Below are positions 1 through 9,382 of a stretch of 64,000 nucleotides of DNA, one piece after another (position 1 is the first letter of the stretch; each line of letters begins with the position of its first letter). Made by a program: the position numbers and the translations under genes. The DNA is taken from NCBI GenBank assembly GCA_020831845.1, contig JAFIFV010000051.1, positions 1-64,000 on the forward strand, given 5' to 3'. Source of the stretch: Ectothiorhodospiraceae bacterium (lineage in GTDB: Bacteria > Pseudomonadota > Gammaproteobacteria > Nitrococcales > Aquisalimonadaceae). The notes beneath the pieces are model-generated. The model searched no databases, was not told the DNA's origin, and saw nothing but the letters and a program-made list of their open reading frames with translations.

Positions 1-52
1 CCCCCCCCCCCCCCCCCCCCCCCGCCCCCGGGGGGGGGGGGGGCGGGGCGCC
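1..52. repeat. Homopolymeric C/G tract
   Basis: The window opens with about 29 cytosines, interrupted by a single G at position 24, followed directly by about 19 guanines with one interruption. No similar tract occurs elsewhere in the window. It could be a slippage-prone tract upstream of the HDOD gene, or a sequencing or assembly artefact at a contig edge; the sequence alone does not decide. Confidence 0.6.
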
Positions 53-117
53 AACACATAAACCCCGACACCACTCTGGAAACGGAGATTCCCGATCAGC
101 GAGACGACGGAACGCCT

Positions 118-975
118 ATGACCCCTCAACAGATCGCCCGCAACGTCGGCAAACTGGCATCCATTCCCGCAGTCTATTATCAGGTGGACCGGATGCTGGA
201 CAACCCCGGGCGCACCAGCGCAGAGATCGGTCGCGTCATCGGCCAGGACCCGGCACTGACTGCCCGCCTGCTGAGCGTGGTCAATACGGCCTATTACGGC
301 TTCCCATCCCGCATCGAAACCCTGCCCATGGCAATTACCGTTCTGGGCACGCGCACGTTGCGGGAACTGCTGCTGACGGTAACGCTGACGAACTCCCTGC
401 GCTCTTTGAACACGCCGCAACTGGACATGGATCGGTACTGGGAACACTGCATCTACTGCGGCGTGGTCAGCAAGGAACTGGCACGGCGGGAGGGACGCAT
501 CGATGGCGAGCAGTTGTTCATTGCCGGGCTGCTCCACGACGTGGGCAAGCTGGCGATGTACCAGGCAATACCCGACAGCATGGCGCGCGTGCGCGATGTG
601 CATACGGAAAAACCGCGTCCGATCCAGCAGATCGAGCAGGATCTGCTGGGTTTCGATCACGCCGATGTCGGTGGCGCCCTGCTGGCGTTCTGGCGTCTGC
701 CGCTGCTGTACCAGGAAGCCGCGGCCTACCACCACCGTCCGGCGGACGCCCACGACTACCCCGACGTGGCCAACCTGGTGCACGTGGCCAACCTGATCAG
801 CCCGGCGACGGAAACCGGCAACAGCTGTCGCTGGAACAGCGATACCGATATGCCGCCGATCGACAAGGCCGCGGAAGCACAGGTGCAACTGACACCCGCG
901 CTGATCGCGCAGCTGCGGCTGGAGGCCGACCTGCAGACACTGGAAATGCAGGAGACCCTGTTCGAGGGGGCCTGA
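118..975 (+). CDS. HDOD domain protein
   Basis: This 285-residue protein consists almost entirely of an HDOD domain, a relative of HD phosphohydrolases found in bacterial signalling proteins. The family hallmark around residues 50-62 (RLLSVVNTAYYG) and a helical bundle with an HDVGK motif at residues 140-144 are clear. HDOD proteins usually lack the full metal-binding set needed for catalysis and act as regulatory or scaffold modules, often tied to cyclic-di-GMP or chemosensory pathways. There is no attached receiver, EAL or GGDEF domain. It stands alone, converging on the glycine cleavage operon with a 26-bp gap. Family assignment is secure; the specific role is unknown. Confidence 0.85.
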   Translation: MTPQQIARNVGKLASIPAVYYQVDRMLDNPGRTSAEIGRVIGQDPALTARLLSVVNTAYYGFPSRIETLPMAITVLGTRTLRELLLTVTLTNSLRSLNTPQLDMDRYWEHCIYCGVVSKELARREGRIDGEQLFIAGLLHDVGKLAMYQAIPDSMARVRDVHTEKPRPIQQIEQDLLGFDHADVGGALLAFWRLPLLYQEAAAYHHRPADAHDYPDVANLVHVANLISPATETGNSCRWNSDTDMPPIDKAAEAQVQLTPALIAQLRLEADLQTLEMQETLFEGA

Positions 976-1001
976 GAAGACGCTAATGAATGTCCGCGCG
1001 A

Positions 1002-1937
1002 TTACGGCATTGGTTCGCCAAAGGCGTCCCTGTACCAGGCACGGAAATCCTCCATTGCGAAGTGATGGTTCTGCGTGCCGTGATGGGCGACCTTGATACT
1101 CCCCATCATCGAGGCGATCCTGCCGGTCACTGACCAGTCCAGGTTTCGCGTCATACCGTAGATCAACCCTGCCCGATAGGCATCGCCGCAGCCGGTAGGG
1201 TCTTCCACCGCTCGCGGCCTGACGACCGGGATGAGGTGCTTCTGCCCGCCGACATGGATCTCCGAGCCCTCCGCACCGCGCGTAACGATCAGCGCTTCCA
1301 CCCGCGATGCCAGGGCGCCCAGATCCAGCCCGGTACGCTCGGTCAACAGCCGCGATTCGTAGTCATTCACCGCCACCCAGGTGGCCTGCTCGACGAACCA
1401 GCGCAGGTCTTCGCCGTCGAACAGCGGCATGGCCTGGCCGGGATCGAACAGGAAGGGGATGCCGGCCTCACGGCACTGCCGCGCATGCAGCCGCATGCCA
1501 TCAGGTCCATTGGGGGCAATGATGGCCATGCTGACGCCCGCATCCAGCGGAACGTCCACTTCGTGCGCCGCACCCATCGCCCCCGGGTGAAAGGCGGTGA
1601 TCTGGTTGTCGTCCAGATCGGTGGTGATATACGCCTGGGCGGTGTAGTGTTCGCCGATCACCCGGATGTGATCCTGGTTGATGCCCCACTTGGCGAACCA
1701 ATCGGCGTAGTCGCCGAAATCCGCCCCCACGGTGGCCAGCGGCAGCGGGTCCGCACCCAGCAGCTTCAGATTGTAGGCGATATTGCCGGCGCAGCCGCCG
1801 AATTCCTTGCGCAGTTCATCCACCAGGAAGGACAGGTTCAGGATATGCACCTGTTCCGGAAGGATATGGTCCCGAAAGCGACCTTTGAACACCATGATGG
1901 TGTCGTAGGCCACGGACCCGCTGATCAATGCCGTCAT
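1002..1937 (-). CDS. PfkB-family carbohydrate/adenosine kinase
   Basis: A 311-residue ribokinase-family (PfkB) sugar kinase. The N-terminal substrate-binding GGCAGN motif lies near residues 47-52 and the PfkB signature [12 protein letters not shown] near 246-257, including the catalytic Asp. It most resembles members annotated as adenosine kinase, but substrate cannot be read from sequence. The ATG at 1937 is chosen because it overlaps the gcvPB stop as ATGA and is followed immediately by the family's first beta strand; the longer reading adds a non-conserved tail. Being last in the gcv operon suggests translational coupling and a link to one-carbon or adenosine salvage, which is inference. 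Confidence 0.8.
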   Translation of the reverse strand: MTALISGSVAYDTIMVFKGRFRDHILPEQVHILNLSFLVDELRKEFGGCAGNIAYNLKLLGADPLPLATVGADFGDYADWFAKWGINQDHIRVIGEHYTAQAYITTDLDDNQITAFHPGAMGAAHEVDVPLDAGVSMAIIAPNGPDGMRLHARQCREAGIPFLFDPGQAMPLFDGEDLRWFVEQATWVAVNDYESRLLTERTGLDLGALASRVEALIVTRGAEGSEIHVGGQKHLIPVVRPRAVEDPTGCGDAYRAGLIYGMTRNLDWSVTGRIASMMGSIKVAHHGTQNHHFAMEDFRAWYRDAFGEPMP

Positions 1938-3418
1938 TCCTGCTCCTTCAGCGCCGGCGTTCCCGGCAACCATTTCAGATCGAGTTCCTTCGCCGCCCTG
2001 ACCTCGTCCAGGCGCCGTACGGGCAACGTGTAGGGAGCCTGCTTCAGATAGTCCGGATCACGCCGCGCCTCATCGCGGATACACACCATCGCTTCCACGA
2101 AACCGTCCAGTTCCTCCCGGGTTTCGGTCTCCGTGGGTTCGATCAGCAGGCATTCCGGCACCAGCAGCGGGAAATAGGCGGTGGGCGCATGGTACCCGTA
2201 ATCCAGCAGACGCTTGGCGAAGTCCATGGCGGTGGCGCCCAGTTCCTTGGCTTCCTGCTTCAGGCTGATAATGAACTCATGACTTGCCCGGCGCTGTGGA
2301 AACCAGACCTGGAAGCCCTCGGCACGCAGCCGGCACATCAGGTAATTGGCGTTCAGCGTCGCGAAGTCCGCCACCCGGCCCATGCCCTCGCGTCCGAGCA
2401 TGCGCGCATAAACGTAGGCGCGCAGCACGACGCCGGTATTGCCCATGAAGGCGGACAGCCGGCCGATGGTCTGCGGAAGGTCCCGCTCGGTCAGCCATCG
2501 ATACGCCTCCCCCTCACGGGCCACCACCGGAACCGGCATGTGCGGAAGCAGCCGCTTGCTGACGCCGATCGCACCCGAGCCGGGCCCGCCACCGCCATGG
2601 GGGGTGGAGAAGGTCTTGTGCAGGTTCATGTGAATGACGTCGAAGCCCATGTCCCCGGGTCGCGCCTTGCCCAGGATGGCATTCAGGTTGGCGCCGTCGT
2701 AATAGAGCAGGCCGCCGGCCTTGTGGACCAGTTCCGCCATCTCGGTGATGCGCCGTTCGAAAACGCCAAGCGTGGACGGGTTGGTGAGCATGATGCCTGC
2801 CGTCTGCGGCCCCAGCGCCTGCTTCAGCGCCTCCAGGTCGACATCGCCATCGCGGTCGGTGGGGATCTCGCGCACCTTGTAACCGCACATGACAGCAGTG
2901 GCCGGATTGGTGCCGTGCGCGGCATCGGGAACCAGTATCTCGTTGCGCGCCTCGTCCCCCCTCGCCAGATGGTAGGCGCGGATCATGGCCACCCCGGCGA
3001 ATTCCCCCTGGGCGCCGGCCATGGGGGTCAGGCTGACCCCGGCCATGCCGGTCACTTCCGCCAGCATCTCCTGGAGGTCGTGGAGGCAGGACATCACGCC
3101 CTGGCTGACGCTGTCCGGGGCCCAGGGGTGGCGATCCAGAAAACCGGGCAGCATGGCCAGGCGGTTACAGCCCCGCGGATTATACTTCATGGTGCACGAA
3201 CCCAGCGGATAGAACTGGGTGTCGATGGAGAAATTCTTCTGCGACAACCGCGTGTAATGCCGCACCACCTGCAGTTCGGAGACCTCCGGCAGCCTGGCCG
3301 GTCCGGCCCTCAGGAAACGGTCCGGTATGCCGGCACCCACCGGGAAGTCCCCGGGCGCCTGCGCGGCCGCCCGGCGGCCGGGACGGCCCTGCTCGAAGAT
3401 CAGCGGATCGTTTCTCAT
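1934..3418 (-). CDS. gcvPB: Glycine dehydrogenase (decarboxylating) subunit 2, P-protein
   Basis: The 494-residue beta subunit of the split P-protein of the glycine cleavage system. The P-protein uses pyridoxal phosphate to decarboxylate glycine and passes the aminomethyl group to the lipoyl arm of GcvH. The PLP lysine is expected at Lys268 within [18 protein letters not shown]. The gene overlaps gcvPA upstream and the PfkB kinase downstream by 4 bp each, so the three are probably translationally coupled. Enterobacteria carry one fused gcvP; the two-gene form here is typical of many other gammaproteobacteria. Length is normal and the frame intact. Confidence 0.96.
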   Translation of the reverse strand: MRNDPLIFEQGRPGRRAAAQAPGDFPVGAGIPDRFLRAGPARLPEVSELQVVRHYTRLSQKNFSIDTQFYPLGSCTMKYNPRGCNRLAMLPGFLDRHPWAPDSVSQGVMSCLHDLQEMLAEVTGMAGVSLTPMAGAQGEFAGVAMIRAYHLARGDEARNEILVPDAAHGTNPATAVMCGYKVREIPTDRDGDVDLEALKQALGPQTAGIMLTNPSTLGVFERRITEMAELVHKAGGLLYYDGANLNAILGKARPGDMGFDVIHMNLHKTFSTPHGGGGPGSGAIGVSKRLLPHMPVPVVAREGEAYRWLTERDLPQTIGRLSAFMGNTGVVLRAYVYARMLGREGMGRVADFATLNANYLMCRLRAEGFQVWFPQRRASHEFIISLKQEAKELGATAMDFAKRLLDYGYHAPTAYFPLLVPECLLIEPTETETREELDGFVEAMVCIRDEARRDPDYLKQAPYTLPVRRLDEVRAAKELDLKWLPGTPALKEQE

Positions 3419-4779
3419 GCCGCTTCCTCCCGCAATACCGCTTCCAGCGCCTGTCGATAGCGCGCGATGTCGTCGCCGGTGATCAGTTCCGTGGCGCAGA
3501 CAAGCAGGCAGTTCGCCATGTCCGGGTCGTGCCGGCCGAGATCGTACCCGGCCAGCACGCCCACTGCGGCCAGCCGTTCGATGATCTGCGAGGCCGGCCG
3601 CGGCAGTTCCAGCACCCGTTCATGAAAACAAGGGCCCTGGTGGAGCGGCCGCACGCCGGACAGCGTGCACAGTTGCTCGGTGAGCGAGACGGTATTGTGG
3701 TGGCAGGCCAGGGCCACCCGCCGCAATCCCTCGCCGCCCAGCAACGCCATGTAGATGGTCGCGGCGGTGACCATCAGACCCTGGTTTGTGCAGATGTTGG
3801 AGGTGGCCTTGGAGCGGCGGATATGCTGCTCCCGTGCCTGCAGCGTCAGGGTGTAGCCCGGCGTTCCTTCCAGGTCGACGGTGCGGCCGACGATGCGACC
3901 GGGCATCTGGCGGACGAAGGCCTGCCGCGCGCAGAGAAAACCGAAGTACGGCCCGCCCGACGACAGCGGCACCCCCAGGGGCTGACCCTCGCCGCAGACG
4001 ATGTCGGCACCGTCGCGCCCCCAGTTCCCCGGGGGCCGGAGCAACGCCATGGCGACCGGATTGACCACGGCGATGACCAGCGCCCCCGCGCCATGGGCCT
4101 GGTCGGTCAGCATATCGACGTCTTCCAGCCGTCCGTAGAAGTTCGGCTGCTGCACAACCACGGCCGCCGCACCGTCGAGTGCAGCCATGGCCTCGGCGTC
4201 CAGCGCACCGTCCCGCAACGGTGCCTCCAGCGTTTCCAGCACGATGCCCTGGGCGCCGACGATGGATTCCGCGACCTGCCGGTAGACCGGGTGCAGGGTC
4301 CCGGCGACCAACACCCGGCGACTGGATGCCCTGCGGTTGGCCCTGATCGCCATCAGTATGGCTTCCGCCAGCGCGGAGGCGCCATCGTAGAGCGAGGCAT
4401 TGGAGACATCCATGGCAGTCAGCCCGGTCATCATGGACTGGAATTCGTACAGCAGCTGCAGGGTGCCCTGGCTGGCTTCCGCCTGATACGGCGTGTAGGC
4501 ACTGTAGAACTCGCCGCGTGTGGTGAGCTCCCAGACGGCCGCCGGTATATGATGGCGGTAGGCGCCCGCACCGATGAAGCACGGCCCGCAAACATCCCTG
4601 GCCGAGCGCTCCTGCATCAGGCGGGTCACCGCCTGTTCCGACATTGCCTCGGGCAGGCTGGACAGCGGGTGCCCCTTCAGCCCGACCGGAATCTCGTCAA
4701 ACAGGCTCTCGAGGTCGGCTGCACCGATGACCTCAAGCATTGCATCGATGTCTTCCTGGGTATGAGGAATGAAGGGCAT
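3415..4779 (-). CDS. gcvPA: Glycine dehydrogenase (decarboxylating) subunit 1, P-protein
   Basis: The 454-residue alpha subunit of the split glycine decarboxylase. It starts [11 protein letters not shown], typical for the family, and ends 4 bp inside gcvPB. The alpha subunit lacks the PLP lysine and completes the active site of GcvPB in an alpha2beta2 enzyme. A GGAGCG Shine-Dalgarno element lies about eight bases before the ATG. Its position between gcvH and gcvPB means all protein components except the shared lipoamide dehydrogenase (Lpd) are made together; no lpd is in this window. Confidence 0.96.
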   Translation of the reverse strand: MPFIPHTQEDIDAMLEVIGAADLESLFDEIPVGLKGHPLSSLPEAMSEQAVTRLMQERSARDVCGPCFIGAGAYRHHIPAAVWELTTRGEFYSAYTPYQAEASQGTLQLLYEFQSMMTGLTAMDVSNASLYDGASALAEAILMAIRANRRASSRRVLVAGTLHPVYRQVAESIVGAQGIVLETLEAPLRDGALDAEAMAALDGAAAVVVQQPNFYGRLEDVDMLTDQAHGAGALVIAVVNPVAMALLRPPGNWGRDGADIVCGEGQPLGVPLSSGGPYFGFLCARQAFVRQMPGRIVGRTVDLEGTPGYTLTLQAREQHIRRSKATSNICTNQGLMVTAATIYMALLGGEGLRRVALACHHNTVSLTEQLCTLSGVRPLHQGPCFHERVLELPRPASQIIERLAAVGVLAGYDLGRHDPDMANCLLVCATELITGDDIARYRQALEAVLREEAA

Positions 4780-4806
4780 GTCTGTCGCTCCGGAGCCTGG
4801 GGTTGG

Positions 4807-5205
4807 TCAGTCCTCGTCTTCCTCCGCAAGCATCTGCTCGTAATCGTCCGCGGTCATCAGGCGCTCGATGTCATCCTCCTCCTCAGGGCGGATGCGCATG
4901 ATCCAGCCGTCGCCGTAGGGGTCGGAGTTCACCAGCTCGGGCTCGTCCTGCAGACGGCTGTTGGAATCCACGATCACGCCGGCCACAGGCGCATAGATGT
5001 CCGAGGCCGCCTTGACCGATTCCACCACCGCACATCCCTCCCCTGCCTGGACCTGGCTGTCCAGCTCCGGCGTCTCCACGAAAACCAGGTCCCCCAGCGC
5101 TTCCTGGGCATGATCGGTGATACCGACGGTTACCAGGCCGTCGTCGTCCAGCCGCGCCCACTCGTGGGTAGCCGCATACTTCAAATCACCGGGCAAGTTA
5201 CTCAT
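4807..5205 (-). CDS. gcvH: Glycine cleavage system H protein
   Basis: A 132-residue lipoyl carrier protein that shuttles the aminomethyl group from P-protein to T-protein and electrons to lipoamide dehydrogenase. The lipoylated lysine is Lys65 within ESVKAASD, and the surrounding beta-sandwich sequence is canonical. The ATG at 5205 is preferred over an upstream in-frame start because AAGGGGA precedes it and the protein then begins MSNLPGDLKYAATHEW, as in other GcvH proteins. The acidic C-terminal tail (EEDED) is a little longer than usual. Lies between gcvT and gcvPA. Confidence 0.96.
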   Translation of the reverse strand: MSNLPGDLKYAATHEWARLDDDGLVTVGITDHAQEALGDLVFVETPELDSQVQAGEGCAVVESVKAASDIYAPVAGVIVDSNSRLQDEPELVNSDPYGDGWIMRIRPEEEDDIERLMTADDYEQMLAEEDED

Positions 5206-5288
5206 GGTGTCCCCTTTCTTCAGGTCAAATATCCGGATGTGACAAACGATACACGGCACGTTATGCCCTGGGGAAACACTGGAAGGTA

Positions 5289-6377
5289 CTAGCCCACCAG
5301 GGATTTCCCCTTGCGCACGAAAGGCAGGCGCACGATGCGTACCGGCAGGGATCTACCCCGCAGGGTCACGTTGCCCCGGTCCGCAGCTGAAACGGGCACC
5401 CGGGCCATGGCGATGGATCGGCCCAGCAGGGGCGAGAAGCCGCCGCTGGTGATGACGCCCTTGCCCCCATCCGGCAGCTGCACGGCCTGATCGCGGCGCA
5501 ACATGCCACGCTCCTCCAGGATCAGCCCCGCCAGTCGTTCCCGCGGACCGCTGTCACGCTCGGCCTCAAGCGCCGCACGGCCAACAAAGGCACGTTCCCC
5601 AGGTTCCCAGGCCACCGTCCAGCCCAGGTTGCTGGTCAGCGGCGAGGTCTGCTCATCCATATCCTGCCCATAGAGGCACAGGCCAGCCTCCAGCCGCAGG
5701 CTATCGCGTGCACCCAGACCACAGGGGCTGACTCCCGCCTCCAGCAGGTGCTCCCACAACGAGACCACCTGTCGCTGCGGCAGGATGATCTCGAAGCCAT
5801 CCTCGCCAGTGTAGCCGGTGCGGGCAATCAGCCAGTCTCCTGTTTCCAGCCCCTGGAACGGTTTCAGCTCAGCCAGTTTTCTGGCGGTCGTGGCTTCCAC
5901 CTGTTCCGCCACCTGCGCCGGCGCCTCGGGCCCCTGCACCGCCAGCATGGCCATGTCCGCACGTTCCCGAACGCGCAGATCCATGGTCCCGGCAAGGCCC
6001 TGCATCCACTGCAGATCCTTTTCCCGGGTCGCGGCATTGACCACAAGCCGGTACCGGCCTTCGGAGAGGTAATAGACAATGAGGTCATCGAGAATGCCGC
6101 CGCCGTCGTTCAGCATGCAGCTGTAGATGGCCTGCCCACGGGCCGTCAGTTGCGCCACATCGTTGGCCAGCAAGTGGCGCAGGAATGCCAGGGCCTCGGA
6201 GCCGCTGATATCCACCACCGTCATGTGGCTGACATCGAACACCCCGGCCCGGGATCGCACCACCCGGTGCTCCTCCAGTTGGGAGCCGTAATGCAGTGGC
6301 ATCTCCCAGCCGGCGAAGTCCACCATTTTCCCGCCAGCCGCACAGTGCTGATCGTGCAAGGGCGTGCGTCGGAGCAT
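5289..6377 (-). CDS. gcvT: Aminomethyltransferase (glycine cleavage T protein)
   Basis: A 362-residue tetrahydrofolate-dependent aminomethyltransferase: it releases ammonia from the aminomethyl-lipoyl H protein and makes 5,10-methylene-THF. The N-terminal signature (LRRTPLHDQH, then VDFAGWEMPLHYG) and the GVFDVSHM motif are clear, and length matches E. coli GcvT. The ATG at 6377 is preferred over an upstream GTG at 6410 because the family starts with this segment and AGGG lies about ten bases before it. First gene of the gcvT-gcvH-gcvPA-gcvPB-kinase operon. No glycine riboswitch is visible upstream. Confidence 0.95.
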   Translation of the reverse strand: MLRRTPLHDQHCAAGGKMVDFAGWEMPLHYGSQLEEHRVVRSRAGVFDVSHMTVVDISGSEALAFLRHLLANDVAQLTARGQAIYSCMLNDGGGILDDLIVYYLSEGRYRLVVNAATREKDLQWMQGLAGTMDLRVRERADMAMLAVQGPEAPAQVAEQVEATTARKLAELKPFQGLETGDWLIARTGYTGEDGFEIILPQRQVVSLWEHLLEAGVSPCGLGARDSLRLEAGLCLYGQDMDEQTSPLTSNLGWTVAWEPGERAFVGRAALEAERDSGPRERLAGLILEERGMLRRDQAVQLPDGGKGVITSGGFSPLLGRSIAMARVPVSAADRGNVTLRGRSLPVRIVRLPFVRKGKSLVG

Positions 6378-6431
6378 GATGCTGAATCCCTGTTGCCCTG
6401 TCTCTGACACCCGTACCGGGCCGACCTCGCG

Positions 6432-6460
6432 ACTATACCGAGCCTATGAACAAAGGCCAA
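6432..6460 (-). promoter_or_regulatory. Predicted sigma-70 promoter of the gcv operon
   Basis: On the minus strand a TTGGCC -35 hexamer and a TATAGT -10 hexamer are separated by exactly 17 bases, ending about 55 bases before the gcvT ATG. It is the best promoter-like match in the gap between the iron permease gene and gcvT. Prediction from hexamers only. Confidence 0.55.
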
Positions 6461-6494
6461 GGAAGCCGGGAAACCCAGTATGGCACGCCAAAAC

Positions 6495-6508
6495 CACCCG
6501 TGCGGGTG
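6495..6508 (-). terminator. Weak hairpin after iron permease gene
   Basis: On the minus strand CACCC-GCAC-GGGTG forms a small hairpin followed by GTTTTGG, about 60 bases after the permease stop. The stem is short and the T-run imperfect, so this is only a possible terminator. Confidence 0.3.
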
Positions 6509-6564
6509 ATGCGCGCCGCCGCGATGTGAAGCCGTTTCATGAAGGTTAGTCAATATGCGGGCGT

Positions 6565-8283
6565 TCAGGGCCTCGCCGGCGCCGCCGGATGCAGTTCTTC
6601 GGGCGCGGGCGGCACCGGTGCCGCCATGCGCCGGCGTTGCACTACCGAGCGGCGCACCAGCAACATCACCGGCAACAGACCCACCAGTATCAGCGTGACG
6701 GCCGGCACGGCGGCGCGCTGCCACTCACCATCGGAGGTGAACTCGAAGATCCGCACGGCCAGCGTATCCCAGCCGTAAGGGCGCAGCAGCAAGGTGGCCG
6801 GCATTTCCTTCATAACGTCGACGCATACCAGCAGGGCCCCGGCAAAAAGGCCGGGACGGAGCATGGGCACGTACACCTGCCGGATGACACGACCCGGTCC
6901 GGCTCCCAGGCTGCGGGCGGCATCAGCCAGGCTGGGACGAATCTGTTCCAGGGCGGAATCCACACTGTTGAAGGCCACGGCCATGAAGCGGATCCCATAC
7001 GCAAGCAACAGCGCCCAGACGGTGCCTGTGAGCCACTGATTCCCCGGATCTCCAAGCATGCCGGCAATCCAGCCATCAAGCCGGGTGAACACCAGCATGA
7101 CCGCAACCGCCAGCACCGAACCGGGTAGTGCATAACCCAGGGTGGACGCAGCCACCGCCCGGCGCGTCAGCCAGTCCGGCTGCACCCGCTTGGCATAGGC
7201 CAGCAGCAGCGCCAGCGTCACCGTGATCATGGCCGCCATCAGGCCCAGCCCCAGCGTTCGCATGAGCAGATCCAGGTACTGGCGGTTGAAATCGGCCAGC
7301 GAATGCGCGAAGACCCACCACAGCAACTGGATCAGCGGGACCACGAAAGCAAGCCCCAGCACGGCGACGCAGGCGGCCACGGCAGCGATGCCGCGCCATC
7401 CGCGGAGCTTGATGCGGGGCTGGCTCCCGGGGCTGCCATGCTGGTAAAAGCGGGCTCGCCCCCGGGTGTAGCGCTCGCCGAACACCGCAAGTGCCACGAA
7501 CAGCAACAGCAGTGAAGCCAGTTGGGCAGCGGTTTCCAGACTGAAGAAGCCGAACCAGACCTTGTAGATGGCCGTGGTAAAGGTGTCATAGTTGAAAACC
7601 GCCACCGCACCGAAATCCGCCAGCGCCTCCATCAGGGCCAGCGCCGTGCCCGCCGCGATGGCGGGCCGGGCCATCGGCAGCGCGACCCGGAAGAACGACT
7701 GCCAGGGCCCGAGCCCCGACAGCCGGGCAGCCTCCATCACGCCGCCCCCCTGGGCAAGGAAGGCGGTTCTGGCCAGCATGTAGACGTAGGGGTAGAGCAC
7801 CAGCGACATGACAAGGATAACGCCACCGGCAGAGCGCACCGGCGGGAACCAGTCGCTGCTGCCGAACAGATCCCGAAGCAGGGTCTGTACCGGCCCGCTG
7901 AAATCGAAGATGCCAATAAAGGTAAACGCCAGCACGTAGGCCGGCACCGCCAGCGGCAGCATCAGCGCCCAGTCGAAGAAGCGCCTGCCGGGGAATTCAC
8001 AGACCGCCGTGAGCCAGGCCAGGCTGACACCGATCACCAGTACAGAGCAACCGACGCCGACGATCAGCAGCAGGGTGTTGGTCACCAGTCGCCCGAGTAC
8101 CGTGGACCAGAGATGGGACCAGATCATGGTGTCGATCTGGCCCCATGCGGCCACCGTCACCAGGATCGGACCCAGCACCACTGCGGCGACCACCACTGCC
8201 AGCCAGCGCCAGCCGCGCAGAGGCAATGGCCAGCGGTTCCAGCGACCGGTTGTCGCGGTAGCGGAGGCAGCGGTGGCGCTCAT
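6565..8283 (-). CDS. Ferric iron ABC transporter permease (FbpB/SfuB family)
   Basis: A 572-residue inner-membrane permease with two tandem halves of about six membrane segments, the duplicated layout of FbpB/SfuB-type ferric iron permeases. Each half carries an ABC-interacting EAA loop: about residue 190 (EAARLSGLGPWQSFFRV) and about 470 (DAARSLGAGPGRVIRQV). It moves Fe3+ from the periplasmic binding protein encoded immediately upstream across the inner membrane. The gap to that gene is only 15 bases, so they form an operon. The ATP-binding subunit needed to power transport is not in the neighbourhood. Confidence 0.9.
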   Translation of the reverse strand: MSATAASATATTGRWNRWPLPLRGWRWLAVVVAAVVLGPILVTVAAWGQIDTMIWSHLWSTVLGRLVTNTLLLIVGVGCSVLVIGVSLAWLTAVCEFPGRRFFDWALMLPLAVPAYVLAFTFIGIFDFSGPVQTLLRDLFGSSDWFPPVRSAGGVILVMSLVLYPYVYMLARTAFLAQGGGVMEAARLSGLGPWQSFFRVALPMARPAIAAGTALALMEALADFGAVAVFNYDTFTTAIYKVWFGFFSLETAAQLASLLLLFVALAVFGERYTRGRARFYQHGSPGSQPRIKLRGWRGIAAVAACVAVLGLAFVVPLIQLLWWVFAHSLADFNRQYLDLLMRTLGLGLMAAMITVTLALLLAYAKRVQPDWLTRRAVAASTLGYALPGSVLAVAVMLVFTRLDGWIAGMLGDPGNQWLTGTVWALLLAYGIRFMAVAFNSVDSALEQIRPSLADAARSLGAGPGRVIRQVYVPMLRPGLFAGALLVCVDVMKEMPATLLLRPYGWDTLAVRIFEFTSDGEWQRAAVPAVTLILVGLLPVMLLVRRSVVQRRRMAAPVPPAPEELHPAAPARP

Positions 8284-8298
8284 CAGTGTCTCATCGGC

Positions 8299-9309
8299 CT
8301 AGCGGAATCCGGCCCGGTCCATCAGCATCACGGCCTGGGTCTGCAGGCGGCCCGCTTCCGAGAGATTGGTCTGGTCTGCGCGGAACGTGCCCCAGCTGGC
8401 GACCCGTTCTTCGGGCGTGATGTCCTCGCGGGCGGGATACTCCATGTTCAGCGCGCCGAACAGGGATTGCGCCTCCTCTCCGGCCAGCCATTCCAGCAAC
8501 TGCCGGGCCGCCTCGGGCCGCTTGGCATGGCGTGTGATCCCCGCACCGGAGATATTCACATGCACGCCGTCACCGTCCTGACCCACCCAGTGAATATCCA
8601 GGGGTACGTCGGGATTCTGATTCAGCAGCCGTCCGAAGTAGTAGCTGTTGACCAATGCAATATCACACTGCCCCGCGGCAACCGCCTCCATCGCCGACGT
8701 GTCGTTGGAGAACGGCTGTGTGGCCAGGTTGCTCACCCAGCCCCGCACCGTTTCCTCGGTGTCGTCGGCGCCATTGCGGGCGATCATGGTGGCGATCAGT
8801 GACTGGTTGTAGACGGATTGCGAAGTGCGCAGACACAAGCGGCCATGCCAGCGCTCGTCGGCAAGATCCTCGTAGCTGCCGGGCAGCTCGTCCGCATCGA
8901 CCCGCTCGGGGCTGTACACCACGGTGCGTGCCCGCACCGAAAGACCGAACCAGCGGTTGTCGGGGTCGCGCAGATGGGCCGGAATGGCGTCCTGCAGAAG
9001 CTCGGAGTCCAGCTCGGCAAGCAGATTGTGCTCGGCGGCCTGCCAGAGGTTGCCTGCGTCCACGGTCATGAACACGTCGGCCGGGGTGTTGCGCCCTTCC
9101 GAACGCAGGCGGGCCATCAGCGGCCCGGCATTGTCGGTGACGTAGCGCACCCGGATACCGGTCTGCTCGGTAAACCGGTCGAACAGCGGCTTGATGAGAT
9201 GCTCCTGCCGGGAGGAGTAAACCACCACCTCGTCGTCGGCCAGCACAGGAGCGACGCCTCCAACAGTGAGGCCGGCCGCCAGCAGACCGCTAAGCAGGAA
9301 ACGGTGCAT
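8299..9309 (-). CDS. Fe(3+) ABC transporter substrate-binding protein
   Basis: A 336-residue periplasmic binding protein of the FbpA/FutA family. A signal peptide ends near an ALA-D site about residue 24, and the mature protein starts with the family's DEVVVYSSRQEHLIKPLFDRF segment. A tyrosine pair in NSYYFGRLL, near residue 230, matches the iron-ligating tyrosines of the family. The ATG at 9309 is preceded by GGAG; the longer reading would begin with a TTG. A Fur-box-like sequence lies 33-51 bases upstream, so iron repression is likely. Operonic with the permease. Confidence 0.92.
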   Translation of the reverse strand: MHRFLLSGLLAAGLTVGGVAPVLADDEVVVYSSRQEHLIKPLFDRFTEQTGIRVRYVTDNAGPLMARLRSEGRNTPADVFMTVDAGNLWQAAEHNLLAELDSELLQDAIPAHLRDPDNRWFGLSVRARTVVYSPERVDADELPGSYEDLADERWHGRLCLRTSQSVYNQSLIATMIARNGADDTEETVRGWVSNLATQPFSNDTSAMEAVAAGQCDIALVNSYYFGRLLNQNPDVPLDIHWVGQDGDGVHVNISGAGITRHAKRPEAARQLLEWLAGEEAQSLFGALNMEYPAREDITPEERVASWGTFRADQTNLSEAGRLQTQAVMLMDRAGFR

Positions 9310-9341
9310 ATGCAAATCTCCATTTACAGGTCAACAATGAA

Positions 9342-9360
9342 TGCAATGATAATCATTCTT
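9342..9360 (-). promoter_or_regulatory. Fur box upstream of the iron transporter
   Basis: The 13-base core AATGATAATCATT at 9345-9357 matches the centre of the 19-bp Fur consensus exactly; about 14 of 19 positions match overall. It lies just upstream of the iron-binding protein gene, where Fe2+-Fur would block its promoter. Consistent with iron-repressed uptake. Confidence 0.8.
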
Positions 9361-9382
9361 GTTTGCGCCTGCAAAGCTTTCC

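Noticed and set aside
1928-3460. Long plus-strand frame opposite gcvPB, and similar long antisense frames opposite gcvPA, trpE, tkt and ahcY
   Set aside because: Products are His/Gln/Arg-rich with no family resemblance and mirror the codon pattern of the clearly recognised genes; they arise from high GC.
6411-6564. Glycine riboswitch before gcvT
   Set aside because: The conserved glycine aptamer core could not be found; only a promoter and a weak hairpin are visible.
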